This document shows, piece after piece, positions 6,457 to 14,413 of a stretch of 64,000 nt of DNA. Position numbers and translations under genes: made by a program. Within the stretch, counting starts at the first letter, position 1; each line of letters starts with the position of its first letter. The stretch spans positions 124,001-188,000 of the forward strand of contig JAHBVC010000002.1 of NCBI GenBank assembly GCA_019637755.1, written 5' to 3'. The DNA comes from Anaerolineales bacterium. GTDB lineage: Bacteria; Chloroflexota; Anaerolineae; Anaerolineales; UBA11579. The notes beneath the pieces are model-generated. The model saw nothing but the letters and a program-made list of their open reading frames with translations. It did no database searches and was not told the DNA's origin.

Positions 6457-8015
6457 TCGGCCTCCGCCATACGGAAGTGCAAATGGCCCACATGCTCATA
6501 GCGCGGGTTGCCGGTCAGCTCGGCCAGAATGCGGCCGGGCGGGCAGCGCAGGGTCAGGTTCACGGCCGAGTAGATCTCGGCGGCGTGCACATTGCCCTGC
6601 AGGCTGAGCTTGGAAAGCTCCTGCAGCGTTTGCGCGACGATGCTCTCCAGATGGGCCGGCTGGCTGGCGCGCTTGAGCCAGATGGCATCCAGCGCGGCCA
6701 GATCGCCAGGCAGATAGATCATCATGCGCTCATCAAAGGCGCCATTGACTTGCTGTTTGAGGGTGGCATACACCACGCCGCCATCGGCCCCCACCAACGC
6801 GGTACGCACCCACTCCTTGCTAGAGCGGTGCGCTTCGCTGGAGACGATGATCTCGCCGGGCTTTTCGCCGCGGCGCAAGCGGATCAGGCTGCCGGGCATC
6901 AGGCCGCGCTTTTGCAACCAACCCAGCAAACCGTAGATATAACGCTCGCTGCGCACCACCCAGCCAGGGAAGCTCTCGCCGTTCTTCTCATCCACAAAGG
7001 TGAAGCGCACGCGCGGCGATTCGATGGCACTGGGGAACAACTTGGCCATCTTGGGCGTCAGCGGCAGCGTGCCGCCGCGCCAGTGCGGGAAGATCAGCGA
7101 AACCTCGACGAGCTCAGGGGCATTGTCATCGAGCAGATTATGGAAAGAGAGTTCATCATCCAGCGAACGCACCAAATCACGCATGTCTTCGCTGAGCGGG
7201 CTGGGATCGAAACCCACCGGGGTGTATTGCAAATACAGCGGCAACTTCTGTACCGCTTCCGGCTCCAGGCGGCGCAAGAACCAGGCCACCTCACCAGTGG
7301 AGCCGACCTCGTCAAAGCGCGGGTCGTTCTGCAGCGCCAAATCCAGCGAGAATTCAGCCAGCTTGAGGTTCACACCGTCGGGCAGCTCCACCTCGCCCAG
7401 CAGTTGGCTGGTGGGCAGCGGGCCGCCGCCGGCCATATCCAGGATCGCCTCGGCCACATTGAGCTGGCCTGGGTCTACGTCAACAATCAGCGCCTTGGGG
7501 AACCAGCGCCCGGCAATGTAGACAAACTCGGGGCTGGAGCGCAGCGCTGCCAACAAGGCGGGCAGGATGTCTTTGGCGTGCTGTTGGGCCTGCACCGCAG
7601 CACTCGGCTGGTCAGCATCTGGCTTGGGCGGGTCATTCAAAGCATGCTGCGCCAGGCCTGCGGCAAACTCGCGCGTTCGGCCATCTTCCATTTCCAGCTG
7701 GATGACATCAAACCCGCTGCTATTGATCACCTCGGCCGGGCGCACGGCGCGCACCTGTCCGCCGATATTCTTGAGCGCGGGGAAATACACCCGGTCACCC
7801 ACCGCATAGGTATCCTTGGGCAGGTAGGCGCGTTCGGCGGCTCCGTCTTTGGCTTGCGGGCGCGGGTTGGCGATGCGGTAGGCAATCAACTGCTCCGCCA
7901 ACGCTTCCGAGCCTAACGGGGTCTCTTGCTCCAGCAGGTAGGCGGAGAGAAACTCGAGATCGGCGTCTTCGATGGAATAGGATTGCCAGTCAATGGGGTC
8001 TGTACTTCGTTGCAT
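6453..8015 (-). CDS. 520-aa protein of unknown function
   Basis: First gene of a two-gene unit, with a TATAAT box at 8032-8037 on the minus strand ahead of the start at 8015. The N-terminus (EFLSAYLLEQETPLGSEALA) looks like a helix-turn-helix. Residues ~70-120 (TYAVGDRVYFPA, then IQLEMEDGRTREF) resemble an SH3/KOW-like beta-barrel. A long middle region has no familiar motif. The C-terminal ~100 residues are helical with a HARE-HTH-like feel. It is a soluble protein with no signal peptide or membrane segment. A nucleic-acid-related role is possible but unproven. Confidence 0.8.
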   Translation of the reverse strand: MQRSTDPIDWQSYSIEDADLEFLSAYLLEQETPLGSEALAEQLIAYRIANPRPQAKDGAAERAYLPKDTYAVGDRVYFPALKNIGGQVRAVRPAEVINSSGFDVIQLEMEDGRTREFAAGLAQHALNDPPKPDADQPSAAVQAQQHAKDILPALLAALRSSPEFVYIAGRWFPKALIVDVDPGQLNVAEAILDMAGGGPLPTSQLLGEVELPDGVNLKLAEFSLDLALQNDPRFDEVGSTGEVAWFLRRLEPEAVQKLPLYLQYTPVGFDPSPLSEDMRDLVRSLDDELSFHNLLDDNAPELVEVSLIFPHWRGGTLPLTPKMAKLFPSAIESPRVRFTFVDEKNGESFPGWVVRSERYIYGLLGWLQKRGLMPGSLIRLRRGEKPGEIIVSSEAHRSSKEWVRTALVGADGGVVYATLKQQVNGAFDERMMIYLPGDLAALDAIWLKRASQPAHLESIVAQTLQELSKLSLQGNVHAAEIYSAVNLTLRCPPGRILAELTGNPRYEHVGHLHFRMAEAE

Positions 8016-8083
8016 GAGAAACAGCGGCGGAATTATACCAAACCCTGCTAAGAAAGCTACAAAGTGAAGAGAAATCGATCAGG

Positions 8084-8217
8084 TGGCGGGTGGTTAGGTG
8101 GTCAGGTGGTCGATTGGTTAGTTGGTCGGTTGGTCAAAACCCATCTGTTAATCGGTTGATCAATGCAGCCGATTTTGCTTACAGCTTACGGCTTATGGCT
8201 TATGGCTTATGGCTTTT
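8084..8217. repeat. Degenerate GGTC/GTTAG spacer followed by GGCTTAT heptamers
   Basis: Between divergent genes. 8084-8145 is built of loose copies of GGTGGTCA/GTTGGTCG. 8181-8217 is a tandem array of the heptamer GGCTTAT (about four copies, the first diverged). Similar tracts recur at 19652-19705, 23879-23935, 24848-24915, 28911-28982 (GGTC type) and at 35145-35190, 36766-36850, 62281-62337 (heptamer type). Confidence 0.7.
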
Positions 8218-8237
8218 CAAACAGCTATACTTACGGC

Positions 8238-8471
8238 ATGAGCCCGCAAACTGGCTTCGTCAAAATCATCACGCTGCACGATCCCGCCCAGGCGGAAGTG
8301 TTGCGCGGGCTGCTCGAAGCACAAGGCATGCAAGTATTGCTGAGCAAGGAGGCCATCGGCCAGGTGTATGGCACCTTCGTAGGCAGTATGGGCGAGATCG
8401 ATGTGTATGTGGCCCGCGCCGCAGAGCCTGAGGCGCGCCAACTGATGAACGAGTTGCTTGGCCTGAGCTAA
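8238..8471 (+). CDS. DUF2007-family protein (putative signal-transducing domain)
   Basis: 77 aa from ATG 8238. An upstream in-frame start at 8163 would translate the heptamer repeat and is rejected. The sequence follows the DUF2007 pattern: VKIITLHDPAQAEVLRGLLE, then a G-M-x-V strand, a short loop, IDVYVA and a C-terminal helix. The family is small and PII-like in topology; its function is not established. A -10 box TATACT (8226-8231) ends 6 nt before the ATG, so the mRNA is probably leaderless. The 3' end overlaps the convergent M23 peptidase gene by 4 nt. Confidence 0.85.
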   Translation: MSPQTGFVKIITLHDPAQAEVLRGLLEAQGMQVLLSKEAIGQVYGTFVGSMGEIDVYVARAAEPEARQLMNELLGLS

Positions 8472-9931
8472 GGGTAGATATAGTTGAGCCAGTCCATCGG
8501 CTCCACCGCGGTACCGCCCACCCACACTTCCCAGTGCAGATGCGCCCCGGTGATGCGGCCGGTGGCCCCCACCAACCCGATCACCTGGCCGGTTTGCACT
8601 TCATCACCTTCGGCTACCAGCAGCTGTGATTGGTGCGAGTACGTGGTGTATACGCCGCGCCCGTGATCGATCACGGTGAAGTTTCCATGGATGACCGTCT
8701 CGCTGGCGTAGACCACCCGGCCGGGCGCTGGCGCCCAGATCTCGATCCCCACCCCGCCACCAAAGTCAGTGCCGCGATGGTAGTTCTCGTACACGCCTTT
8801 GTTGTAGCTGCGGTGAATACCAAAATCTGAATTGATCACATTGATGTACGGGTGCGGCGCGCCCCAATAGCCTGCCCAGCGTCGCTCGCCGCTGGCCGGC
8901 GTGGTCAGCTCCTGCTCCCACTGCAGCTCGCTGGCGTTTTGCTCCGGATCGAGGAATTGCAGATCGACCGTGAGCGATTCACTCGCATAACCGCCACTGG
9001 CGACGCGTACGGGCTGGCTGAAGCTAAACGGGCTGCCATCCGCCAGGGTGCCGGACAAAACAAAGTCATAGGTGCCGCTCTCGGCTTCGAGCGGCACCCC
9101 CTGTAGCGCCACTTGTTGCGTTTCACCTTCAGCGAAAAAGTTGAGCGCGTGGCCAAAGAACTCCCCGCCCAACACTACTTCAGGGTCAGCCGTGGCGGCC
9201 AGCACCAGCGTGCGGCCCTGCACAAAGCCTTGCCCCTGCACCTCAATGCCCTGCACGCCGTTGGGCAAGCCGCCGGGGCCAGCCGCCTGCACGCCCGGGG
9301 TGAAGAGCACATCTCCGGGGACGGCCCAGGCGCCGGGCAACTGGTTATAGCCCATCAAAGCCCAGGGATTATCGCCGCTGATCGCCGCCAGCTCCCACAG
9401 GGATTGGCCCGCGGCCACCAGCGCCCGGCCGCGCCCGGTGAGCTCACCGTGTTGGGTAGTGAGCATGGCGGGGAAGCCGTAATACATCTGATCCGGGCTG
9501 GTGAGTTGGTTGAGCCGCGCCATGCCCTCGCTGCTGAGCAGATAGCGCCGCTTGAGGCTGACGAAATTCTCGCCTAGGGGCACATCCAGGAACGAAAGCG
9601 TGCCTTCGATCCAATCGAGGCCGGGGATGATGAGCACATCGCCCACATTGAGGGCATTGGGGTTGGTGAGCTTACTGGCACTAATGATGTCTTGAATGGA
9701 AACATCAAAGCGCAACGAGATGCTGGAGAGCGTGTCGCCGGCCTGCACGATGTAGCGCACGCCGTCTTCTTCTTCCTGTTGGGCAAAGGCGGGTTGCGCC
9801 GCCACGGCCAAGAGCACAGCGGCGATCAGCCCTGCGGCGATGACGCTGCGCTTTGCCACCAGGTGGCGTACTGCAGCACTCTGGCTATATAGCCTCGAAA
9901 GCAAGTTGGTCAGCGAGTTGGAATTCTGCAT
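8468..9931 (-). CDS. Secreted LysM / M23-family metallopeptidase
   Basis: About 487 aa from ATG 9931; a GTG five codons upstream at 9946 is also possible. A signal peptide (VIAAGLIAAVLLAVAAQPAFA) precedes a LysM domain (YIVQAGDTLSSISLRFDVS..) at roughly 60-105, then a second, weaker LysM-like stretch. The C-terminal ~130 residues are a peptidase M23 domain with HRGTDFGGG and GAHLHWEVW, which supply the zinc ligands HxxxD and HxH. M23 enzymes cut peptide cross-links in cell walls; some are inactive regulators, but here the ligands are intact. The start lies inside the upstream DUF192 gene, giving a ~47-nt overlap, so the genes form an operon. Confidence 0.9.
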   Translation of the reverse strand: MQNSNSLTNLLSRLYSQSAAVRHLVAKRSVIAAGLIAAVLLAVAAQPAFAQQEEEDGVRYIVQAGDTLSSISLRFDVSIQDIISASKLTNPNALNVGDVLIIPGLDWIEGTLSFLDVPLGENFVSLKRRYLLSSEGMARLNQLTSPDQMYYGFPAMLTTQHGELTGRGRALVAAGQSLWELAAISGDNPWALMGYNQLPGAWAVPGDVLFTPGVQAAGPGGLPNGVQGIEVQGQGFVQGRTLVLAATADPEVVLGGEFFGHALNFFAEGETQQVALQGVPLEAESGTYDFVLSGTLADGSPFSFSQPVRVASGGYASESLTVDLQFLDPEQNASELQWEQELTTPASGERRWAGYWGAPHPYINVINSDFGIHRSYNKGVYENYHRGTDFGGGVGIEIWAPAPGRVVYASETVIHGNFTVIDHGRGVYTTYSHQSQLLVAEGDEVQTGQVIGLVGATGRITGAHLHWEVWVGGTAVEPMDWLNYIYP

Positions 9932-10253
9932 AACGTGACGGGGCACACTCTATCACATAGCGGGCGGCTTTGCGCGGCCACAGCACGCTACGCCAGCGGC
10001 GTGCGATTTGACAGTCTACCACCCGCAAATCTTCATCCAGCCACACGATGCAGAGATCAAAATACATGCCGAGCATATGGATGCTGGTGCCCAGGCGGCT
10101 GGCACGCGCCTCAGCCAGGATCAAGCCCTCTTCGGGGGCCAGGTGGCGCCGCCCGGCCAGCCCGCGCAGCTTGTCGCTAAAGCGGCTGGCGTAGCCGGCG
10201 CGCAGCGGGCGCTGCAGCGGGCGCGTGCGGTTATGAATGGCAACGGAGTGCAT
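9885..10253 (-). CDS. DUF192-family protein
   Basis: 122 aa from ATG 10253, with GGGGA eight bases upstream. An alternative GTG at 10268 lacks a clear ribosome site. The segment TSIHMLGMYFDLCIVWLDED, followed by RVVD and later YVIECAPSRYAE, matches the DUF192 core, a small beta-rich domain often secreted or tethered; function unknown. It lies between a response regulator and the M23 peptidase and its 3' end overlaps the latter. No signal peptide is seen. Confidence 0.85.
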   Translation of the reverse strand: MHSVAIHNRTRPLQRPLRAGYASRFSDKLRGLAGRRHLAPEEGLILAEARASRLGTSIHMLGMYFDLCIVWLDEDLRVVDCQIARRWRSVLWPRKAARYVIECAPSRYAEFQLADQLAFEAI

Positions 10254-10273
10254 GGGGCGGTTCCCCACCGCGC

Positions 10274-10684
10274 TCAGGGGGCGGTGGCGTCTTGCGCCTG
10301 GCTTTGGCGAGCCAGCACCGCTTCAACGCGGTCCACCAGCTCCTGCAGGCTAAACGGCTTGGAAATGTAATCGTCTACTTTGGCGATATGCAAGCCGAGC
10401 ACTTTATCGATATTCTGGGCTTTGGCGGTGACCACCACCACCGGAATGTGCTCAGTGGCCGGATCGGCTTTGAGTTGTTGGTAGACCTGCCAGCCATCCA
10501 TCTCAGGCATCATCAGGTCCAGCAGCACAATATCGGGTTTCTCGGCCCGGATCAGCGCCAAGCCCTTCACGCCCCCATTGGCGCCCAACACTTCAAACCC
10601 GCGCCGGCTCAAAATCAGGCGCATGAGGTCAATCATTTCCTGCTCGTCTTCTACGCACACTACTTTGCGGGTTTGTTCAGCCAC
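10274..10684 (-). CDS. Single-domain response regulator (receiver only)
   Basis: 136 aa, GTG start preceded by TGAGGA. A CheY-like receiver with the acidic pocket EDE near residue 12, the phospho-acceptor Asp in LLDLMMPEMDGW (~55), T in VVTAKA and the conserved Lys in ISKPFS. No output domain follows, so it must act by protein contact. No histidine kinase is encoded nearby. It heads a three-gene unit with DUF192 and the M23 peptidase. Control of cell-wall remodelling is a guess from context. Confidence 0.93.
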   Translation of the reverse strand: MAEQTRKVVCVEDEQEMIDLMRLILSRRGFEVLGANGGVKGLALIRAEKPDIVLLDLMMPEMDGWQVYQQLKADPATEHIPVVVVTAKAQNIDKVLGLHIAKVDDYISKPFSLQELVDRVEAVLARQSQAQDATAP

Positions 10685-10859
10685 AGAATCCTCAAAATAC
10701 CGCTACTACGTTGAGTTTACCACCTTCTCTCCGGCGCTCAGGCAGCCCAAACGTACTACTAGAGATGCCGGTTCTGCGCTATAATGCCGCCCGCTCTGCG
10801 GGTATCTTGCCCGCAGCCACGGAAAGTTATCGTTTGGAACCTAGAGGAGCTCGAGTTTA

Positions 10860-11417
10860 ATGATTGATGTCAACGACCTGCGCAAAGGCGTCACCTTTGA
10901 AGAAGACGGCAACCTGTTCAAGGTGCTGGAGTACTCGCACAACAAGCCTGGGCGCGGCAGCGCTACGATCCGTGTAAAGGCGCGCAACCTGCGCACTGGC
11001 TCCACGATCGACAAGACCTGGAACTCGGGCATGCGCGTGCAAGACGTGCGCCTGGATTACCAGAACGTGCAGTACCTCTACCAGGATGGCGATAACTATA
11101 TTTTCATGAACCAGGACACCTACGAGCAGCCCGCCCTGCCCTCCAAGGTGCTGGGTGACTCGGCTGAGTATTTGAAGGCCGGCATGGATGTAAAGCTGAC
11201 CTTCTACGGCGATGAGGCCCTGGACGTGGAGCTGCCTACCGCGGTGGACCTGGAAGTGACCCAGGCGGAGACGGCGGTGCGCGGCGATACCGCCACCGGC
11301 GTGAACAAGCTGGTGACCACCGAAACCGGCCTGCAGGTGCAGGTGCCAGCCTTCGTGAACCAGGGCGATACGATCCGCGTGGACACGCGCACCGGCGAGT
11401 ACGTCACGCGGGTGTAA
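10860..11417 (+). CDS. efp: Elongation factor P
   Basis: 185 aa, the usual length, with three beta domains: KOW-like EF-P N domain (~1-62), OB (~65-125) and a C-terminal OB. It relieves ribosome stalling at polyproline. The loop that reaches the peptidyl-transferase centre reads NKPGRGSA, with Arg32 at the tip where Escherichia has a modified Lys. No EarP or EpmA-like gene is visible here. A TATAAT box is at 10780-10785 and GAGGAG precedes the start. The gene is monocistronic. Confidence 0.97.
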   Translation: MIDVNDLRKGVTFEEDGNLFKVLEYSHNKPGRGSATIRVKARNLRTGSTIDKTWNSGMRVQDVRLDYQNVQYLYQDGDNYIFMNQDTYEQPALPSKVLGDSAEYLKAGMDVKLTFYGDEALDVELPTAVDLEVTQAETAVRGDTATGVNKLVTTETGLQVQVPAFVNQGDTIRVDTRTGEYVTRV

Positions 11418-11424
11418 CCCACAG

Positions 11425-11525
11425 CACGCATGCACAGATGGACACAGATGTAGAAAACCGATGAACGCAGATACCAGGTATCTGTGTTCATCGAAGTTAG
11501 TATCCGTGTTCATCTGTGGATAACG
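11425..11525. repeat. Inverted repeat of the ATCTGTGTTCATCTG type
   Basis: Downstream of efp. 11461-11492 forms a near-perfect hairpin (ATGAACGCAGATACC with GGTATCTGTGTTCAT). It is flanked by CACAGATG-type copies on both sides, and a further copy lies at 15880-15913. It lacks a T tract, so it is not a standard terminator. Confidence 0.75.
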
Positions 11526-11548
11526 TCAGCCCCGCTATAATCCCCCAC

Positions 11549-11878
11549 ATGATTACGCCTGCCGGCCGCGAGTGCCGCCATTTCCATGGCGACTACTACC
11601 GCGGCCGCAACATTGAGCGCTGCCGCCTGCTGGACGCCCACCGCCTGGCCTGGACACCAGCGCTATGCAACAACTGCCCAGTGCCCGAGATCCTGGCGGC
11701 CAACGCCTGTGAGCACCAGACGCTGCTGCCGCGCGTGCACAGGCCGCTATTCTTCATGCAGCCCAGCGTACAGGTCAGCGCCGAATGCAGCCAGTGCCAA
11801 TGCAGCGTCGAGGAGCCGCGCATCGGCTGCGGTCAGTGCCACCCATTGCCGCCAGTCTTCGTGGTAGGACCCGAATGA
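11549..11878 (+). CDS. Small Cys/His-rich protein of unknown function
   Basis: 109 aa from ATG 11549. TATAAT at 11536-11541 ends 7 nt before it, so the transcript is probably leaderless and the in-frame start at 11516 is excluded. The N-terminus CRHFHGDYYRGRNIERCRLL is followed by LCNNCP and more cysteines (CSQCQC, then GCGQC), giving about ten Cys and four His. Zinc or Fe-S binding is likely. I do not recognise the family. The last ~14 codons are echoed in the DNA at ~11940-11984 downstream. Confidence 0.7.
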   Translation: MITPAGRECRHFHGDYYRGRNIERCRLLDAHRLAWTPALCNNCPVPEILAANACEHQTLLPRVHRPLFFMQPSVQVSAECSQCQCSVEEPRIGCGQCHPLPPVFVVGPE

Positions 11879-12157
11879 GCTGGTGTTACGTTACTCGGCG
11901 CAGCCGAGTAGTAACGCCAACGCGTGGCGTAGCCACGCAACAGTGCCATCCGTTGCCACCAGTCTTTGTGGTGGGCCGGAATAGATGCGCCCTCGCTATG
12001 TCATTCCGAACAGCTTGATGCAGTACCACCAGGGTGCCTAACCCAGGCCAGTGAGGAACCCATTTAGAGATGTATTCGGAATTCACTCAGAAGCATCTGC
12101 ACTCCACTCAGCCCTTAACGGATTCCTCCTTGCGGCTACGCCGCTCGTCGGAATGAC
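11879..12157. repeat. Hairpin insertion, duplicated gene tail and GTCATTCCGA element
   Basis: 11885-11910 is a palindrome around TTACTCGGC-GCA-GCCGAGT. It is followed by a GCGTGGC-GTA-GCCACGC hairpin and then, at 11940-11984, a diverged copy of the last ~45 nt of the preceding gene. 12000-12157 is a REP/MITE-like element bounded by TCATTCCGA and TCGGAATGA; a second one lies at 35224-35363. No gene is seen here. Confidence 0.7.
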
Positions 12158-12174
12158 GAGGCACACGCAATAAC

Positions 12175-13077
12175 ATGACTCCTCGAACTAAAGCTATCTG
12201 GCAAGCACTCCTCGTCACCTTCTTGTGGTCCACCTCCTGGGTGCTGATCAAATTCGGCCTGGGCGAGATCCCGCCACTGCTGTTTGCTGGCCTGCGCTAC
12301 GGGCTGGCCTTCGTGATCATGTTGCCGTGGCTACTGCGCCCGGCTGCCCGGCGGGAGCTTGCGGGTCTGCAACGCAATGACCTCATTGCGTTGGTTTTGC
12401 TGGGCCTGGTGATCATCACGATCACACAAGGTTCTCAATTTATTGCATTGGCGCATATCCCCGCCCATACGCTAAGCCTGCTACTTAGCCTGAGCAGCTT
12501 ATCCATCGCCCTGCTAGGCGTAGTGTTCCTCGGCGAACGTTTGTACGGCCGCCAGTGGACGGGCGTGGCCATCTCGATCATTGGTGCGATTGTTTACTTC
12601 GGCCGGCTTGGCACAGTCTCCACCTTTGGGTTGGCGGTCGGCGTGCTCAACCTGCTGGCCACTTCCATTGGTGCCATCCAAGGGCGGGCACTCAACCGGC
12701 AAGCCAAGCTCTCCGCCCTCACCGTTACCGGGGTAAGCATTGGCGTGGGCTCTGCCGCCCTGCTGGTGCTGGGCCTGCTCACTGAGCCATGGCCGGCGCT
12801 CAGCCTGCGAGAGTGGCTCATCATCATCTGGCTGGCCGCGATCAACACCGCCTTCGCATTTACTCTATGGAACCACACGCTGCGCACCCTGCCCGCGGCC
12901 GAGTCGAGTGTGATCAACAATACGATGCTGATCCAGATCGCTATTTTGGGCTGGGTGTTCCTGGGCGAGCTCATCAGCCCGCCGCAGATCGCCGGTTTGC
13001 TGCTTACCGCGGCCGGCACGCTGCTTGTGCAGTGGCGCCCGCGCGCCGCCCAGGCGCCCAAATCGGCGGCAAACTAA
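12175..13077 (+). CDS. DMT-superfamily (EamA) transporter
   Basis: 300 aa with ten predicted membrane helices in two homologous EamA halves (about 8-140 and 150-290). The first half carries the typical W-S-T-S-W-V-L-I-K-F start and FLGERLYGRQW; the second has NHTLRTLPAAESSVINN and VFLGELISPPQ. The family exports or imports small metabolites and the substrate cannot be read from sequence. The gene is not obviously in an operon. The N-terminus follows a GTCATTCCGA-type repeat. Confidence 0.92.
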   Translation: MTPRTKAIWQALLVTFLWSTSWVLIKFGLGEIPPLLFAGLRYGLAFVIMLPWLLRPAARRELAGLQRNDLIALVLLGLVIITITQGSQFIALAHIPAHTLSLLLSLSSLSIALLGVVFLGERLYGRQWTGVAISIIGAIVYFGRLGTVSTFGLAVGVLNLLATSIGAIQGRALNRQAKLSALTVTGVSIGVGSAALLVLGLLTEPWPALSLREWLIIIWLAAINTAFAFTLWNHTLRTLPAAESSVINNTMLIQIAILGWVFLGELISPPQIAGLLLTAAGTLLVQWRPRAAQAPKSAAN

Positions 13078-13156
13078 CCCGTATCCCCATCGGATGGGTT
13101 GGGTTATAAAGTTTAAACCGCGCCCAGCGCGCAGCTCCCACGAAGGGCCATAAACA

Positions 13157-14413
13157 ATGAAGAAACGAATTGTAATTACTGGCGTAGGCTGCCTTAGCCC
13201 GCTTGGCAATGATGTCAGCAGTTCCTGGCAGGCGGCGGTGGCCGGGGTTTCCGGCGCCGGGCGCATTACCCATTACGACCCCAGCGACTACAAGACCCAA
13301 ATCGCCTGTGAGGTGAAGGGGTTTGACGGCGCGGCGCTGTACGGCACGCGCGAGGCGCGCCGCATGGATCGCTATTCGCAGTTGGGGCTGGCTGCCGCGC
13401 AGGAAGCGGTGAAGGACGCCAATCTGACGATCACCGATGCCAATCGTTTGCGCATCGGCGCCATCGTCGGCACCGGCATCGGCGGCGCCCACACCCTCTA
13501 TGAGCAGATCAAGACCCTGGTGGAAAAGGGGCCGGACCGGGTGAGCCCGTTCATGGTGCCGATGATGCTGGCCGATACCGTCGGCGGCATGATCGCCATC
13601 CATATGCAGATCCAAGGCCCCAACTTCGCCGTGGTGACGGCCTGCGCTACCGGCACCAATGCCATCGGCGAGGCCAGTGAGGTCATTCGCCGCGGCCAGG
13701 CCGACGTGATGCTGGCCGGCGGCGCCGAAGCCGCCATCGTGCAGCCCTCGGTGGCCGGCCTGGCCAACATGACCGCGCTGAGCACGCGCAATGCCGACCC
13801 GCAGCACGCCTCGCGCCCCTTCGACAAAGAGCGCGATGGCTTCGTGATGGGTGAAGGTGCCGCCGTGCTGGTGCTCGAATCGCTGGAGCACGCCCAAGCG
13901 CGCGGGGCGCGCATCCTCGGCGAGGTGTTAGGCTACGGCAGCACCAATGACGCCTTCCACATCTCCGCCCCCTCCGAAAATGGCCGCGGCGCGGCGGACT
14001 GCATGCGCATGGCGCTGGAACAAGCCGGCATGCAGCCCGCACAGATCGATTACATCAACGCCCATGGCACCAGCACGCCGCTCAACGACAAGAGCGAAAC
14101 GGCGGCGATCAAGAGCGTGTACGGCGAACGCTCCTACGATATGGCGATCTCTTCCACCAAATCGATGACCGGCCACCTGATGGGCGCCGGTGGCGCGCTG
14201 GAAGCGGTGTTCTCGCTCCTGGCGATGCGCGACGGCATCGTACCGCCGACGATCAACTATGAAGTGCCTGACCCGGCCTGTGATCTGAATTACACGCCCA
14301 ACACGGCCGTCAAGAAAGTGATCCACACCGTGATGTCGAACTCCTTTGGCTTTGGCGGCCACAACGCCAGCATCATCCTCGGCGCGGCGCAAGACGTGAA
14401 GGCAGCCGCCTGA
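13157..14413 (+). CDS. fabF: Beta-ketoacyl-ACP synthase II
   Basis: 418 aa, full length for KAS II. It condenses malonyl-ACP with acyl-ACP in fatty-acid elongation. The catalytic Cys is in VTACATGTNAIG (~165), with His in NAHGTSTPLND and in STKSMTGHLMGA, and the glycine-rich C-terminal SNSFGFGGHNA. The ribosome site is GAAGGG. The stop codon shares one base with the fabH start (TGATG), so the pair is coupled. Confidence 0.96.
   Translation: MKKRIVITGVGCLSPLGNDVSSSWQAAVAGVSGAGRITHYDPSDYKTQIACEVKGFDGAALYGTREARRMDRYSQLGLAAAQEAVKDANLTITDANRLRIGAIVGTGIGGAHTLYEQIKTLVEKGPDRVSPFMVPMMLADTVGGMIAIHMQIQGPNFAVVTACATGTNAIGEASEVIRRGQADVMLAGGAEAAIVQPSVAGLANMTALSTRNADPQHASRPFDKERDGFVMGEGAAVLVLESLEHAQARGARILGEVLGYGSTNDAFHISAPSENGRGAADCMRMALEQAGMQPAQIDYINAHGTSTPLNDKSETAAIKSVYGERSYDMAISSTKSMTGHLMGAGGALEAVFSLLAMRDGIVPPTINYEVPDPACDLNYTPNTAVKKVIHTVMSNSFGFGGHNASIILGAAQDVKAAA

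Noticed and set aside
11785-12018. Frame reading GQCHPLPPVFVVG a second time
   Set aside because: It only joins the end of the Cys-rich gene, a hairpin and the duplicated tail; no start signal.
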